DNA of 32,845 nucleotides, from assembly GCF_030697305.1 (NCBI RefSeq), contig NZ_JAUYQL010000109.1, positions 1 to 32,845 of the forward strand, in the 5' to 3' direction. The DNA is from Phenylobacterium sp. GTDB taxonomy: Bacteria > Pseudomonadota > Alphaproteobacteria > Caulobacterales > Caulobacteraceae. Positions 1 to 12,015 of this stretch are shown here, in pieces (position 1 is the stretch's first letter; each line of letters starts with the position of its first letter). Position numbers and translations under genes: made by a program. Under the pieces are notes generated by a model, which ran no database searches, was not told where the DNA came from, and saw nothing but the letters and a program-made list of their open reading frames with translations.

Positions 1-290
1 GGATCGACGGTCTCGCCGACCTGGATCGGCAGATAGGAGATCACCGTGGCAGGCTCGATGCGCTCGTTCCCACGTACGATGATCCGTTGGATCGTCGCCA
101 CGCGCTGATCGGCCGCCACAGGGGCAGGCGAATCCGCAACAGCAGGCGGAGACGATGCGGCGGGCGGCGGAGTCGGTGCGGCCGGCGCAGCCTGCGCCAG
201 CGCCAGCCCTGGCGCGGTGAGTGCGGTCGAGCCGAGCAGCAACGCAAGGCCTGTGGCGAGCGCGGCGCGGCGGGCGCGGGGTCTTTGCAT
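1..290 (-). CDS. bamA: Outer-membrane assembly factor BamA, N-terminal part
   Basis: This is the start of BamA, the outer-membrane beta-barrel insertase; the gene runs off the left edge, leaving about 96 codons. Reading from the ATG at 288–290, a basic n-region (MQRPRARRAA) and a hydrophobic Ala/Leu core form a signal peptide ending near an Ala-X-Ala site. A Pro/Ala-rich linker follows. The first POTRA domain then begins with IQRIIVRGNERIEPATV and continues as YLPIQVGETVD, a sequence very typical of alphaproteobacterial BamA. It lies 34 bp downstream of rseP on the same strand, the conserved order in which the site-2 protease gene precedes bamA. The barrel and later POTRA domains are outside the window, so intactness cannot be judged. 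Confidence 0.93.
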   Translation of the reverse strand, partial: MQRPRARRAALATGLALLLGSTALTAPGLALAQAAPAAPTPPPAASSPPAVADSPAPVAADQRVATIQRIIVRGNERIEPATVISYLPIQVGETVD

Positions 291-324
291 GAATTAAGCC
301 GTCACAGGATTGGGTCGGGGGCTT

Positions 325-1542
325 TCAGGAGAGGAGGCCGCCGAGAAATTTGAACACACGCAATTGCTGCAGATCGTTCCAGGTCGCGAACAACATTAAT
401 CCGAGCAGCAGCGCAAGGCCCACGCGATACCCTGCCGCCTGAACCTTGGCTGCAAGAGGGCGTCGTGTGATCGCCTCGTAGGCGTAGAAAAGCAGATGCC
501 CGCCGTCGAGCACCGGAACGGGCAGCAGATTCATGAATCCGATGCCTACCGAGAGCACGGCGGTCAGGCCAAGCAAGGCCACCAGACCGCCCAGCACCAT
601 GGCGAACGGCGTCGTCCCGCCTTCCGCCCCAGCCTGTGCGACCTGGCCCGAGGCTTGGGCGATTCGCAATGGTCCGCCCAGTTGTTCGGCGGTCTCCTTG
701 CCGGTGATCAGCCGCCCCAGATAGTAGACGGTCGACTCAAGCACATCCCAGGTCCGCGCCACGCCGCCGCCGAGAGCCTCGAGCGGGTTGTAGCGCTTCA
801 CGACCCGATCACCCGGCTGCTCCAGCCCGCGCAGGCCCAGGGCGCCGACCTTCTGCTCGCCGCCGATCCTGGCGACGATGGTCTTGCGTTCGGGCGTCGC
901 GTGCAGCGTCAATTCGCGCCCGCCGCGCTCGACCACGAAGCTCATCGGCACGTTGGCGCGCATTGAGACCATCTGCTGCAGCTCAAGGAAGGATTTGATC
1001 TTCCGTCCGTTGGCTTCGACGACCAGGTCGCCGCGCGAGAACCCTGCCCGTTCCGCCGCGCTGCCTGGAATCACCCCGTCCACCCGCGCCGGCAGGATGG
1101 TCTCGCCCACCGTCATCAGCAGGAAGGCGAACAGCACGATCGACAGCCCGAAGTTGGCGAACGGGCCCCCCGCCACGACGACCGCGCGCTGCCACAGCGG
1201 CCGGAAGTGGAAATAGCGGCCGACGGCTTCCACGCCCTCGCGTCGCTCAATTTCGCTGCGCATGGCCGAGAGATCGGCCTGGTCGGGCACGCTGGCGGCG
1301 TTCTCATCGCCGGCGAAGCGCACATAGCCGCCCAGCGGCAGCCAGCCGATCCGCCACTCGACCCCGGCCTTGTCCTTCCAGGTGGCGATCGCACGCCCGA
1401 AACCAATCGAGAAACGGTCGACGGCGATCCCAAGGCTGCGCGCCGCCAGGAAATGGCCGAACTCATGGATGGTCACCACGAGGCCCAGCACCAGCAGGAA
1501 CGGGCCGATGTAACTCAGGGCGGATCCGATGAAATCAATCAT
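325..1542 (-). CDS. rseP: RIP metalloprotease RseP (Caulobacter MmpA), site-2 protease
   Basis: A 405-residue inner-membrane zinc protease that cuts substrates within the membrane. The zinc motif HEFGH lies at residues 26–30 in the first membrane helix. A PDZ domain occupies the middle (around AERAGFSRGDLVVEANGRKI). The second catalytic motif, NLLPVPVLDGGH, lies in a C-terminal helix near residue 350 and supplies the third metal ligand (Asp). All key residues are present and the length is normal. From family knowledge, RseP releases sigma-E from its anti-sigma factor, and the Caulobacter orthologue MmpA degrades the polarity factor PodJ. The ATG at 1540–1542 is 24 bp after the dxr stop, so it is probably co-transcribed with dxr and bamA. 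Confidence 0.96.
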   Translation of the reverse strand: MIDFIGSALSYIGPFLLVLGLVVTIHEFGHFLAARSLGIAVDRFSIGFGRAIATWKDKAGVEWRIGWLPLGGYVRFAGDENAASVPDQADLSAMRSEIERREGVEAVGRYFHFRPLWQRAVVVAGGPFANFGLSIVLFAFLLMTVGETILPARVDGVIPGSAAERAGFSRGDLVVEANGRKIKSFLELQQMVSMRANVPMSFVVERGGRELTLHATPERKTIVARIGGEQKVGALGLRGLEQPGDRVVKRYNPLEALGGGVARTWDVLESTVYYLGRLITGKETAEQLGGPLRIAQASGQVAQAGAEGGTTPFAMVLGGLVALLGLTAVLSVGIGFMNLLPVPVLDGGHLLFYAYEAITRRPLAAKVQAAGYRVGLALLLGLMLFATWNDLQQLRVFKFLGGLLS

Positions 1543-1566
1543 GGGGTCGATGGTGCTCCACGCGCA

Positions 1567-2754
1567 TCAATGCGCCCGGCGTCGAAGGTCGATGACTTCG
1601 GCGGCCACACGCCTGGCCACCGCGTCGGTTTCGCGCGCGCCGTCCAGGGCGTCGTTGGCCTGGCTGGCGAGCCCCTGGGCCTCGACGCGCTCCAGCGTAT
1701 CTGCGACCGCGCGGGCGATATCCAGGAAGCCGATGCGGCTTTCCAGGAAGGCGGCGACGGCGATTTCGTTGGCGGCGTTCATCACGGCGGGCGCAGCTCC
1801 TCCGGCTGAGAGAGCGTCTTTCGCGATCTTCAAGGCAGGAAAGCGGCCAAGGTCCGGTTCTTCGAACGTCAGCGTCCCGATCTTCGCCAGGTCCAGCTTC
1901 GGCGCCGGCCACGAAAGCCGGTCCGGCCAGGCATAGGCGCAGGCGATCGGCGTGCGCATGTCAGGCGCGCCGAGCTGGGCCAGTGTCGAGCCGTCGTCGT
2001 ACTCCACGAGGCTGTGGACGATCGATTCCGGGTGCACCAGCACGCCGATCTGGTCCGGCCGCATCGAGAACAGATAGGCCGCCTCGATGATCTCCAGCCC
2101 CTTGTTCATCATGGTCGCGGAATCCACCGAGATCTTGCGGCCCATGTTCCACTTGGGGTGGGCGACCGCCTGATCGGGCGAGGCCTGCGCCATCTGCGCC
2201 TGGCTCCAGCCGCGGAAAGGGCCGCCCGAGGCGGTGAGGATGAGCTGCGCCACGTGATGGATGTTCATCGGATCCAGCACCTGGAAGATCGCCGAATGCT
2301 CGGAATCCACGGGAATCACCGCCCCGCCCGCGAGCTTGGCGGTGCGCAGCAGCGAGGGCCCGGCGCAGACCAGACTTTCCTTGTTGGCGAGCGCGATCAC
2401 CGCCCCGGCCTTCGCCGCCGCCAAGGTTGGCGCTAAACCCGCAAATCCGACGATCGCTGACATCACCCATTGGGCTTCGGCCGCAGCCGCCTCGGCGAGC
2501 GCGCCTGCCCCGCCGGATGCGGTCACCCCCGAGCCAGCCAGTCTTTCGCGCAGTTCCGGCAACAGCGCCTCGTCGCGGATCACCGCCATCTTCGGCCGCC
2601 AGCGCAGCGCCTGCCGGGCGAGGATCTCGACGTTGCGCCCGGCCGCCAGGGCCACCACCTCGACCTCCGCGCCGGACTGCTCGAACAGGTCCAGGGTGGA
2701 GACGCCGACTGAGCCCGTCGAGCCCAGCACGCTGACGCGCCGTGGCAGGGTCAA
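1567..2754 (-). CDS. dxr: 1-deoxy-D-xylulose 5-phosphate reductoisomerase
   Basis: Converts DXP to 2-C-methyl-D-erythritol 4-phosphate with NADPH, the committed step of the MEP isoprenoid pathway. It opens with the Rossmann NADPH motif [19 protein letters not shown]. Other family motifs are ALANKESLV, the metal-site segment [20 protein letters not shown], and [19 protein letters not shown]. About 395 residues, a full-length enzyme. The start is uncertain. The TTG at 2752–2754 overlaps the cdsA stop by 4 bp (TTGA) and has a GGTGG element 5 nt upstream. A GTG at 2761–2763 would add three residues. Neighbouring uppS and cdsA use isoprenoid or lipid precursors, so the operon links precursor supply to envelope synthesis. 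Confidence 0.96.
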   Translation of the reverse strand: MTLPRRVSVLGSTGSVGVSTLDLFEQSGAEVEVVALAAGRNVEILARQALRWRPKMAVIRDEALLPELRERLAGSGVTASGGAGALAEAAAAEAQWVMSAIVGFAGLAPTLAAAKAGAVIALANKESLVCAGPSLLRTAKLAGGAVIPVDSEHSAIFQVLDPMNIHHVAQLILTASGGPFRGWSQAQMAQASPDQAVAHPKWNMGRKISVDSATMMNKGLEIIEAAYLFSMRPDQIGVLVHPESIVHSLVEYDDGSTLAQLGAPDMRTPIACAYAWPDRLSWPAPKLDLAKIGTLTFEEPDLGRFPALKIAKDALSAGGAAPAVMNAANEIAVAAFLESRIGFLDIARAVADTLERVEAQGLASQANDALDGARETDAVARRVAAEVIDLRRRAH

Positions 2755-3578
2755 TGGCCCCACCCCAGGTGATTGACCAGCCGCGCCGCGGAGATCACCG
2801 CCACTGCGAACATCAGGCCGTCGACCCGGTCCATGAGCCCGCCGTGGCCGGGTATCAGATCGCCGCTGTCCTTCACGCCGAAGCGGCGCTTGAGCATCGA
2901 TTCCCAAAGGTCGCCCGCCATGGTGGCGAGCCCCCCGGCCAGGCCGATGGCCGCAGCGGCGGCGAGGTTGAGCCGGAAAAGCGGCAGGGACGCCATCAGC
3001 GCGCCGACCAGGGCGCCGGCCAGCAGCCCGCCGATGAAGCCGGACCAGGTCTTGTTGGGGGAAAAGCGGACCCATAGCTTGGGGCCCTTCAATGCGCTGC
3101 CCACCGCGAACGCCGCGATGTCGGCCGACCAGGTGATCGCCAGCAGCATCATGGTCCACCATTCGCCTTGCGGCGTAGCCCGCAGCCACACAAGGCAAAG
3201 GCAGGGTATGCCGATATAGATCACGCCGTAAGCCGCATCGAACGGCCGCTCGGCGACGCCGCGGGCGATCAGCGCCGCGGCCAGCGCCCCCAGCGAGGCG
3301 ACGCCCCAGGCCAGTTGATGCTCGCCCGTGTACGCCAGGAACACGCCGCCCAGCACCGCCGCGGTGACCGCCGCCGAGACCCGCATCGGCGCGCGCGGCG
3401 CACTCATGCTGGCCCATTCGATGGCCAGCAGCGCCACCGCTACCGACAGCAGCAGCAGGAAAAGCCAGGAGCCGGTCCAGACAGCCAACAGCACCGCCGG
3501 GATCAGGACCACGGTGGAAACAAGCCGGACCCCGAAATTGGACCAGTCGAAGCGCCTAGCCTGCGGCAAGTACGTCAT
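2751..3578 (-). CDS. cdsA: Phosphatidate cytidylyltransferase (CDP-diglyceride synthase)
   Basis: Makes CDP-diacylglycerol from CTP and phosphatidate, the branch-point precursor of membrane phospholipids, in the inner membrane. 275 residues with roughly seven or eight hydrophobic segments. The C-terminal family signature is complete: [20 protein letters not shown] followed by GLMDRVD, including the Lys-Asp and Asp residues expected to bind metal and CTP. The ATG at 3576–3578 lies inside the end of uppS (23-bp overlap), and its stop overlaps the dxr start, so translation is probably coupled through the operon. Nothing is missing relative to the family. Confidence 0.95.
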   Translation of the reverse strand: MTYLPQARRFDWSNFGVRLVSTVVLIPAVLLAVWTGSWLFLLLLSVAVALLAIEWASMSAPRAPMRVSAAVTAAVLGGVFLAYTGEHQLAWGVASLGALAAALIARGVAERPFDAAYGVIYIGIPCLCLVWLRATPQGEWWTMMLLAITWSADIAAFAVGSALKGPKLWVRFSPNKTWSGFIGGLLAGALVGALMASLPLFRLNLAAAAAIGLAGGLATMAGDLWESMLKRRFGVKDSGDLIPGHGGLMDRVDGLMFAVAVISAARLVNHLGWGH

Positions 3579-4326
3579 CGGCGACGGTTCCGCCGTATCG
3601 CCGCTCGCGCTTGGTGAACTCCGCGATCGCGGCCTTCAGGTGCTCAAGCCCATAGTCGGGCCACAGCACGTCCTGGAAGACGAACTCGGCATAGGCGGAC
3701 TCCCAGAGCAGGAAGTTGGACAGCCTCTGCTCGCCGCTGGTGCGGATCACCAGGTCTGGAGGCGGCAGGCCGCCGGTCGACAACCGGGCCTCGAACGCCT
3801 TGTCGTCCAGCGCTTCGGGATCGAGGCGACCTTCGCGCGCCGCTTCCATCAATTGGCGGGCGGCCTGGACGATGTCGGCCCGCGCGCCATAGTTGAACGC
3901 CACCTGAAGATGGAAGCCGTCATTGTGCGCGGTGCGCGCCTCGGCCCGTTCGACAATCTCGGCGATGTCCGGCGCCAGGCCCTCGCGCCGGCCCAGGATG
4001 CGCACCCGCACCCCCTCACGCACCAGGTTGTCGAGATCGCTGTTCACATAGGCCTTCAGTAGCCGCATGACCTCGGAAACCTCGCCCGGCGGACGGCCCC
4101 AGTTCTCGGTGGAGAAGGCGTATAGCGTCAGCCAGCCGACGCCCAAAGTCGGCGCCGCCTCGACTGTGCGGCGGATCGCCTCGACGCCGCGCGGATGGCC
4201 CAGCGTGCGCGGCAGCCCGCGCCGCTTGGCCCATCGACCGTTGCCGTCCATGACGATGGCGACGTGCAGGCGCGGCGCTCCGGGCGTGGGTCCGCCTTCC
4301 TGCGACTGTGACTTGGCGACGGCCAT
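3556..4326 (-). CDS. uppS: Isoprenyl transferase, undecaprenyl diphosphate synthase
   Basis: Condenses isopentenyl diphosphate onto farnesyl diphosphate to make the C55 lipid carrier for peptidoglycan and surface glycans. The substrate-binding motif HVAIVMDGNGRWAKRRGLPR is near the N-terminus. It is followed by LTLYAFSTENW and, near the C-terminus, DLVIRTSGEQRLSNFLLWES and ELVF-type residues (YAEFVFQDVLWP), all diagnostic of cis-prenyltransferases. I chose the ATG at 4324–4326 (256 residues, typical length) because an AAGG element lies about 8 nt upstream. A GTG at 4369–4371, 2 nt after the frr stop, would add 15 low-complexity residues and lacks a visible ribosome-binding site. Its 3' end overlaps cdsA by 23 bp. 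Confidence 0.95.
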   Translation of the reverse strand: MAVAKSQSQEGGPTPGAPRLHVAIVMDGNGRWAKRRGLPRTLGHPRGVEAIRRTVEAAPTLGVGWLTLYAFSTENWGRPPGEVSEVMRLLKAYVNSDLDNLVREGVRVRILGRREGLAPDIAEIVERAEARTAHNDGFHLQVAFNYGARADIVQAARQLMEAAREGRLDPEALDDKAFEARLSTGGLPPPDLVIRTSGEQRLSNFLLWESAYAEFVFQDVLWPDYGLEHLKAAIAEFTKRERRYGGTVADDVLAAG

Positions 4327-4373
4327 CGGGGGCGCCTTCAGGACTGGAGCGACGGGCGCTGGGATCGCCACAC

Positions 4374-4940
4374 CTAGACGTGCATGATCTCTTGTTCTTT
4401 GACTTTCAAGGCTTCGTCCACCCGTTTGACCGCCTCGTCGGTGTGCTTCTGCACCTCCGACTCCATGCGCTTTTGCTCATCCTGGGTGATGACGCTGTCC
4501 TTCTCCGCCTTTTTCAGGTCGTCCATGGCGTCGCGACGCACGTTGCGCACGGCGATCCGCTGCTGCTCGGCGTATTTGCTGGCCATCTTGGCGATGTCCT
4601 TGCGGCGTTCCTCGGTCAGCGCCGGGATCGGGATGCGCAGGTTTTGGCCTTCCACGACCGGATTCAGGCCAAGGCCCGAATTGCGGATCGCCTTCTCCAC
4701 AGAAACGACCAGGGCCTTGTCCCAGACGCTGACGCTGATCGAGCGCGGCTCGGGTACGCTGACCGCGCCGACCTGGTTCAGCGGCATCTGCGAACCGTAG
4801 GCGTCGACGGTGATCTGATCGAGCAGGTTGGACGAGGCGCGGCCGGTGCGCAGGCTGGCGAACTCCTCCTTCAAGGCCGTGACGGCCTTTTCCATGCGGT
4901 CCTTGTATTTCGAAAGCACCGGCTTCTCAGCGGTGGCCAT
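4374..4940 (-). CDS. frr: Ribosome recycling factor
   Basis: Works with EF-G to split post-termination ribosomes in the cytoplasm. 188 residues, slightly above the usual 185. The typical RRF pattern is present: an N-terminal helix [25 protein letters not shown] with the conserved arginines, [73 protein letters not shown] and [14 protein letters not shown]. The ATG at 4938–4940 is 32 bp downstream of pyrH. The pyrH–frr pair is one of the most conserved in bacteria, and here it heads the uppS–cdsA–dxr–rseP–bamA run. Confidence 0.97.
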   Translation of the reverse strand: MATAEKPVLSKYKDRMEKAVTALKEEFASLRTGRASSNLLDQITVDAYGSQMPLNQVGAVSVPEPRSISVSVWDKALVVSVEKAIRNSGLGLNPVVEGQNLRIPIPALTEERRKDIAKMASKYAEQQRIAVRNVRRDAMDDLKKAEKDSVITQDEQKRMESEVQKHTDEAVKRVDEALKVKEQEIMHV

Positions 4941-4972
4941 GGGCGCTTCTCCATTCTCAAGCTCAGGGCGCG

Positions 4973-5692
4973 TCAGGCGATGGTCGTGTAGACGCCCTCG
5001 CCTTGCAGCACCTTCAGGAAGTTACCGCGTTCGCGGATCGAGAACACTACGATGGGAATCTGATTGTCGCGCATCAGGCTGATCGCGGAGGCGTCCATTA
5101 CCCGCAGATCCTTAGCCAGCACCTCCTGATAGCTCAGGGAGTCATAGCGCTTGGCGTTCGCATCCTTCTTGGGGTCGGCGGTGTAGACGCCGTCGACGCT
5201 GGTGCCCTTGAACAGCGCGTCGCAACCCATCTCCGCGGCGCGCAGGGCCGCCGGCGTGTCCGTGGTAAAGAACGGCGCCCCCAGGCCAGCGGCGAAGATC
5301 ACCACGCGTCCCTTCTCCAGATGGCGCAGGGCGCGGCGACGGATATAGGGCTCGCAGACCGCTTCCATGGGGATCGCCGACTGCACCCGCGTGTAGACGC
5401 CGATCTTCTCCAGCGCGCCTTGCAGGGCCAGCGCGTTCATCACAGTGGCCAGCATGCCCATGTAGTCGGCGCTTGCCCGCTCCATGCCCCGTCCGGCCAG
5501 CGACACGCCGCGGAATATGTTGCCGCCTCCGGTCACCAGGCACAGCTCCGCGCCGTGGCGCACCACCTCGGCGATGTCCTCGGCGACCGCTTCCAGCGTC
5601 TTGGGATCAATGCCGAACGGCGCGTCCCCCATCAGGAACTCGCCGGAGACCTTCAAGAGGATCTTCTTGTAGCGGAGGGGGGCAGTCGACAT
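4973..5692 (-). CDS. pyrH: UMP kinase
   Basis: Phosphorylates UMP to UDP, feeding pyrimidine nucleotides and UDP-sugars. 239 residues of the amino-acid-kinase fold. The N-terminal phosphate-binding segment reads [13 protein letters not shown], with the glycine loop [11 protein letters not shown]. Later come [40 protein letters not shown] and [16 protein letters not shown], all standard for bacterial PyrH. The ATG is at 5690–5692. The 144 bp to tsf contains a terminator for tsf, so pyrH probably has its own promoter in about 5693–5788 and is the first gene of the downstream operon. Confidence 0.97.
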   Translation of the reverse strand: MSTAPLRYKKILLKVSGEFLMGDAPFGIDPKTLEAVAEDIAEVVRHGAELCLVTGGGNIFRGVSLAGRGMERASADYMGMLATVMNALALQGALEKIGVYTRVQSAIPMEAVCEPYIRRRALRHLEKGRVVIFAAGLGAPFFTTDTPAALRAAEMGCDALFKGTSVDGVYTADPKKDANAKRYDSLSYQEVLAKDLRVMDASAISLMRDNQIPIVVFSIRERGNFLKVLQGEGVYTTIA

Positions 5693-5788
5693 AGGCGCGG
5701 CTTCTTCTTTCGAATCTGTCCAGGCAATCTAGCCCACCGCGCGGCGCCCGAAAGTGGGCGCTGGCGCCGCCACCCTCACGCGCACACG

Positions 5789-5822
5789 AAAACCGCGGAC
5801 GCGCTGTCACGCACGCCCGCGG
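5789..5822 (-). terminator. Intrinsic terminator after tsf
   Basis: On the minus strand, 14 bp beyond the tsf stop, CCGCGGGCG (5814–5822) pairs with CGTCCGCGG (5793–5801) through one G·T wobble, with a 12-nt loop. Four Ts follow (5789–5792). This fits a Rho-independent terminator with a short U-tract and separates rpsB–tsf from pyrH. It was read by eye, with no energy calculated. Confidence 0.6.
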
Positions 5823-5836
5823 CTTCTTGGTCCAGG

Positions 5837-6772
5837 TCAGTCCTGGCTGGTCAGTTGCGCGACTTCGGCGGCGAAGTCGTCGGTCTTCTTCTCGACGCCT
5901 TCGCCTAAGACGAAGCGCACGAAGCCCTTCACCGCCAGCGGCGCGCCCGTCGACTTCGACGTTTCGGCGATGAGTTGCTCGATCGTCTGATCCGGGTTCA
6001 TCACGAAGGGCTGCTTCAGCAGCACGACCTCTTCCTGCCACTTGCGGATACGGCCTTCGATCATCTTCTCGACCACGCCCACCGGCTTGCCGGATTCCAG
6101 CGCCTGGTCGGTCAGGAACTGCTTTTCCTTGGCCACGGCGGCTGGATCCAGATCGTCGGGCGTCAGCGCCAGCGGCGGGGTCGGCGTGCCGGCCACGTGC
6201 ATGGCGATCTTGCGACCGACGTCCTTCAGCACGGCGGCGTCGCCGCCGCCTTCCAGCGCCACCAGAACGCCCAACCGGCCGACGCCGTCGCCCTGCGCGT
6301 TGTGCAGGTACAGTGCAACCGCGCCTTGAGCGACGCTCAGGCGGGCGGCCCGACGCAGGCGCATGTTCTCGCCGATCGTGGCGATCAGGTTAGTGACCAT
6401 CTCTGAGACGACTTCGCCCTTGGCGGTCTTGGCCGCGGAGATCGCGTCGACGCCTTCGACGTCCAGCGCCACGGCCGCGATGTCGCGGGCGGCGGCCTGG
6501 AAGGTCTCGTTCTTCGACACAAAGTCAGTCTCGGCGTTCAGCTCGATCAGCACGCCGGTCTTGGCGTCAGGGCTGATCAGGCCAGCCACCAGGCCCTCGG
6601 CCGCGGCGCGGTCGGTCTTGTTGGCGGCCTTGGACAGGCCCTTGGTGCGCAGCCAGTCGCTGGCCGCTTCCATGTCGCCGGCGGCTTCCTGCAAGGCCTT
6701 CTTGCAATCCATCATGCCTGCGCCGGACTTGTCGCGCAGTTGCTTGACCAGCGCAGCAGTGATCTCCGCCAT
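5837..6772 (-). CDS. tsf: Translation elongation factor Ts
   Basis: Guanine-nucleotide exchange factor for EF-Tu. 311 residues. The N-terminal UBA-like domain has the strongly conserved [19 protein letters not shown] and is followed by [14 protein letters not shown]. The core begins with [18 protein letters not shown], the EF-Tu-contacting region, and has two repeated EF-Ts subdomains. I chose the ATG at 6770–6772 because GGAGG lies 7 nt upstream. The in-frame ATG at 6776–6778 would leave only 1 nt between that ribosome-binding site and the start. It follows rpsB after 62 bp, the standard rpsB–tsf operon, and is followed by a terminator. Confidence 0.97.
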   Translation of the reverse strand: MAEITAALVKQLRDKSGAGMMDCKKALQEAAGDMEAASDWLRTKGLSKAANKTDRAAAEGLVAGLISPDAKTGVLIELNAETDFVSKNETFQAAARDIAAVALDVEGVDAISAAKTAKGEVVSEMVTNLIATIGENMRLRRAARLSVAQGAVALYLHNAQGDGVGRLGVLVALEGGGDAAVLKDVGRKIAMHVAGTPTPPLALTPDDLDPAAVAKEKQFLTDQALESGKPVGVVEKMIEGRIRKWQEEVVLLKQPFVMNPDQTIEQLIAETSKSTGAPLAVKGFVRFVLGEGVEKKTDDFAAEVAQLTSQD

Positions 6773-6795
6773 GGTCATTCCTCCAGTCTGAGTTC

Positions 6796-6817
6796 GGCCG
6801 GGCGCTTGGGCCCGGCC
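6796..6817 (-). other. Hairpin in the rpsB–tsf intergenic gap
   Basis: GGCCGGGC and GCCCGGCC form a perfect 8-bp GC stem around a 6-nt loop, between the rpsB stop and the tsf ribosome-binding site. There is no U-tract, so it is not a full terminator. It could be a partial attenuator or an mRNA-processing and stability element that sets the S2:EF-Ts ratio. That role is inferred. Confidence 0.5.
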
Positions 6818-6834
6818 AGGGATTCAACGAAAGT

Positions 6835-7695
6835 TCAGCCCGCCTGCTCAGGCGTCGGCGAAGAGGCTTCTTCGGCCGCCCGCTCGATGGCAGGTTCGGC
6901 GGCGGGCGTCTGTTCGGCCTGCGGGTCGGCGGCCGCTTCGCTGCGGGCCAGGGCCGGCTCCACCGGAGTCTCCAAGGCGCCCAGGTCGACGCCCGAGGCG
7001 GCTTGGCCAGCGGCCAGACCGTCCAGCACCGCATCGGCCATCAGGTCGCAGTAGAGTTGAATGGCGCGGGCGGCGTCGTCGTTGCCGGGGATCGGATAGG
7101 TGATGCCGTCCGGATCGCAGTTGGTGTCGAGAATGGCGATCACCGGGATGTTGAGCTTGCGCGCTTCCTGGATGGCGATCGCTTCCTTGTTGGTGTCGAT
7201 CACGAACATCAGGTCCGGGATGCCGCCCATGTCCTGGATGCCGCCCAGCGACAGCTCCAGCTTGTCGCGCTCGCGCGTCAGCTGCAGCAACTCCTTCTTG
7301 GTGCGGCCAGCGCCCGTGTCGCCCTCGATCAGGCCTTCCAGCTCGCGCAGACGCGCGATGGATTGCGAGACGGTGCGCCAGTTGGTGAGCGTGCCGCCCA
7401 GCCAACGGTGGTTGACGTAGTACTGGGCGCAACGACGCGCGGCGACCGCGATCGGGTCAGAGGCCTGACGCTTCGTGCCGACGAACAGCACCCGTCCGCC
7501 CGAGGCCGCGGCTTCGCGCACCTTGACCAGCGCCTGATGCAGCAGCGGGATCGATTGCGACAGGTCGATGATGTGGATGTTCGAGCGGCTGCCGAAGATG
7601 AAGCGTTCCATCTTCGGGTTCCAGCGATGGGTCTGGTGGCCGAAGTGGGCGCCAGCTTCCAGGAGCTGACGCATGGAGAAATCGGGAAGCGCCAT
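6835..7695 (-). CDS. rpsB: Small ribosomal subunit protein S2
   Basis: Ribosomal protein S2 of the 30S head. 286 residues: the core family has about 240 residues, and the rest is an Ala/Glu/Pro-rich acidic tail of the kind common in alphaproteobacterial S2. Motifs include [66 protein letters not shown] and [20 protein letters not shown]. The ATG at 7693–7695 was chosen over the upstream-open frame because all homology begins at [15 protein letters not shown] and AAGGAC lies 9 nt upstream. It begins the rpsB–tsf operon. Confidence 0.97.
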   Translation of the reverse strand: MALPDFSMRQLLEAGAHFGHQTHRWNPKMERFIFGSRSNIHIIDLSQSIPLLHQALVKVREAAASGGRVLFVGTKRQASDPIAVAARRCAQYYVNHRWLGGTLTNWRTVSQSIARLRELEGLIEGDTGAGRTKKELLQLTRERDKLELSLGGIQDMGGIPDLMFVIDTNKEAIAIQEARKLNIPVIAILDTNCDPDGITYPIPGNDDAARAIQLYCDLMADAVLDGLAAGQAASGVDLGALETPVEPALARSEAAADPQAEQTPAAEPAIERAAEEASSPTPEQAG

Positions 7696-7723
7696 TGGTT
7701 TATAGTCCTTTTTCCGGTTGAAC

Positions 7724-7758
7724 CTCCGCAGGCCACCCTCCTTCGAGGAGGACCGGAG
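7724..7758 (-). promoter_or_regulatory. Possible structured rpsB leader
   Basis: About 30–60 nt upstream of the rpsB start, CCTCC (7737–7741) and GGAGG (7747–7751) form a tight hairpin with a 5-nt loop. Outer CTCCG (7724–7728) can pair with CGGAG (7754–7758). S2 is known to repress its own operon through its mRNA leader in other proteobacteria, so this is a reasonable candidate. Matching to a known leader family is not possible by eye. Confidence 0.35.
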
Positions 7759-7819
7759 TGGACACGGACGGGATGTCTCCCCGCCAGTCCCCAAACGCCT
7801 GCGTGTGGATTGAGGCGCG

Positions 7820-7848
7820 GACATAGGCGCTAGGGCCGAAAAAAGCAA
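7820..7848 (-). promoter_or_regulatory. Candidate rpsB–tsf promoter
   Basis: On the minus strand, TTGCTT (7843–7848) and TATGTC (7820–7825) are separated by exactly 17 bp. They lie about 125 bp upstream of the rpsB start, leaving a long leader. This resembles a housekeeping sigma promoter. It is a motif reading only. Confidence 0.4.
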
Positions 7849-7992
7849 CAGCCGCAGCCGCTTCGCCGGGCGCCGGGCTCACGTAGGGCCAATTCGCCGA
7901 CCGGCCCGCACACACGTCATGCGAGAGTTCAGTTGCGCCGGTTGCGAAATCCGGAACATATAGCCAACAAGAAGCTTGGCCGGAGCGCGCCT

Positions 7993-8406
7993 GTGAAATC
8001 CTCGATCCTGATCACCGTTGCGCTGGGCCTAGCCTCTTTCACCGGATCAGCCTGCGCCCAGTCGATCTTCGACGCCCCCTCGAACGATCCGAACCGCCAG
8101 CCGCGCTATGGGGAGCAACGGGGATACGGCGCGCCGGGCTATGCGCCCTATCGTGCTCCGTCGTACGGCGCGCCGCAGCCGGCGTCAGGCTTCAAACCGT
8201 ACGAAGCCTATAAGCCGTCCGACGGGTTCAAGCCGTACGAACCCTACAAGCCGTCCGACGGCTTCAAGCCGTACGAAGCCTACAAGTCGTCCGATGGCTT
8301 CAAGCCGTTCAAGCCGTTCAAACCGGGCAGCGTCTATTCCAATCGCAGCGGGATCGACGCCTATCCGGCGCCGGCGAAGCCTCGCAAACCGAAGAGCCTG
8401 TTCTGA
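7993..8406 (+). CDS. Exported small protein with 12-residue Pro/aromatic repeats
   Basis: I do not recognise a named family. From the GTG at 7993 (GGAG 7 nt upstream) the product is 137 residues. A signal peptide (KSSILITVALGLASFTGSACA) probably ends after Ala-Cys-Ala or nearby. The mature part is rich in Pro, Tyr, Lys and Gly. Residues about 66–113 hold a tandem repeat based on GFKPYEAYKPSD, in three near-identical copies and one degenerate copy; the C-terminus is basic (KPRKPKSLF). No catalytic domain is visible. A periplasmic or cell-surface structural role is possible but inferred. It stands alone on the plus strand between rpsB and dnaE. A TTG at 7933 would add 20 residues but leave the signal peptide internal. 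Confidence 0.7.
   Translation: MKSSILITVALGLASFTGSACAQSIFDAPSNDPNRQPRYGEQRGYGAPGYAPYRAPSYGAPQPASGFKPYEAYKPSDGFKPYEPYKPSDGFKPYEAYKSSDGFKPFKPFKPGSVYSNRSGIDAYPAPAKPRKPKSLF
8188..8331 (+). repeat. Four tandem 36-bp coding repeats
   Basis: Units at 8188–8223, 8224–8259, 8260–8295 and a degenerate 8296–8331 encode GFKPYEAYKPSD, GFKPYEPYKPSD, GFKPYEAYKSSD and GFKPFKPFKPGS. The first three units differ mainly at third codon positions, which implies selection on the peptide. The array lies wholly inside the small exported protein gene. Confidence 0.9.
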
Positions 8407-8419
8407 GGCCGGATCTCTC

Positions 8420-11872
<3,453 letters not shown>

Positions 11873-11878
11873 GCCCCG

Positions 11879-11968
11879 TCATCCGACCAGGCTGGCCACC
11901 TGGCACATGCCCCAGACAAAGCCCGCGACAGAAACGAAAGCCAGCGATTCGCGAGCGAGAAGGGCCAT
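11879..11968 (-). CDS. sidA: SidA-like 29-residue SOS cell-division inhibitor
   Basis: A 29-codon ORF, ATG at 11966–11968 and TGA at 11879–11881. The product starts MALLARESLAFVSVAG, continues through FVWGMCQVAS and ends LVG: one hydrophobic helix with a single charged pair (Arg6, Glu7) near the N-terminus, so a bitopic membrane micropeptide. Reading upstream in frame, a stop occurs before any other ATG, so the start is fixed; GAGG lies 10 nt upstream. Two LexA boxes and a promoter lie 33–74 bp upstream. Caulobacter SidA is a 29-residue, SOS-induced inner-membrane protein that blocks late division by binding FtsW, and I recall its locus as adjacent to dnaE. Identity rests on exact length, topology, SOS control and position; I have no alignment. 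It is probably co-transcribed with dnaE. Confidence 0.8.
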   Translation of the reverse strand: MALLARESLAFVSVAGFVWGMCQVASLVG

Positions 11969-12000
11969 GTGCGTCGATCCTCTTGTGCATGCTTATGTAT

Positions 12001-12015
12001 GTTCGTGCTTCGTTC
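12001..12015 (-). promoter_or_regulatory. LexA (SOS) box 1
   Basis: A perfect GTTC-N7-GTTC direct repeat (GTTC at 12001–12004 and 12012–12015), the established alphaproteobacterial LexA operator. It covers the predicted start-site side of the sidA –10 element, 33 bp upstream of the sidA ATG. Binding here should block transcription until RecA-stimulated LexA cleavage. Confidence 0.8.

Noticed and set aside
2755..3417. A long N-terminal extension of dxr, giving a 616-residue protein.
   Set aside because: The extra part is an out-of-frame reading of cdsA, Arg/Gly-rich and without homology, while dxr homology begins at the NADPH motif.
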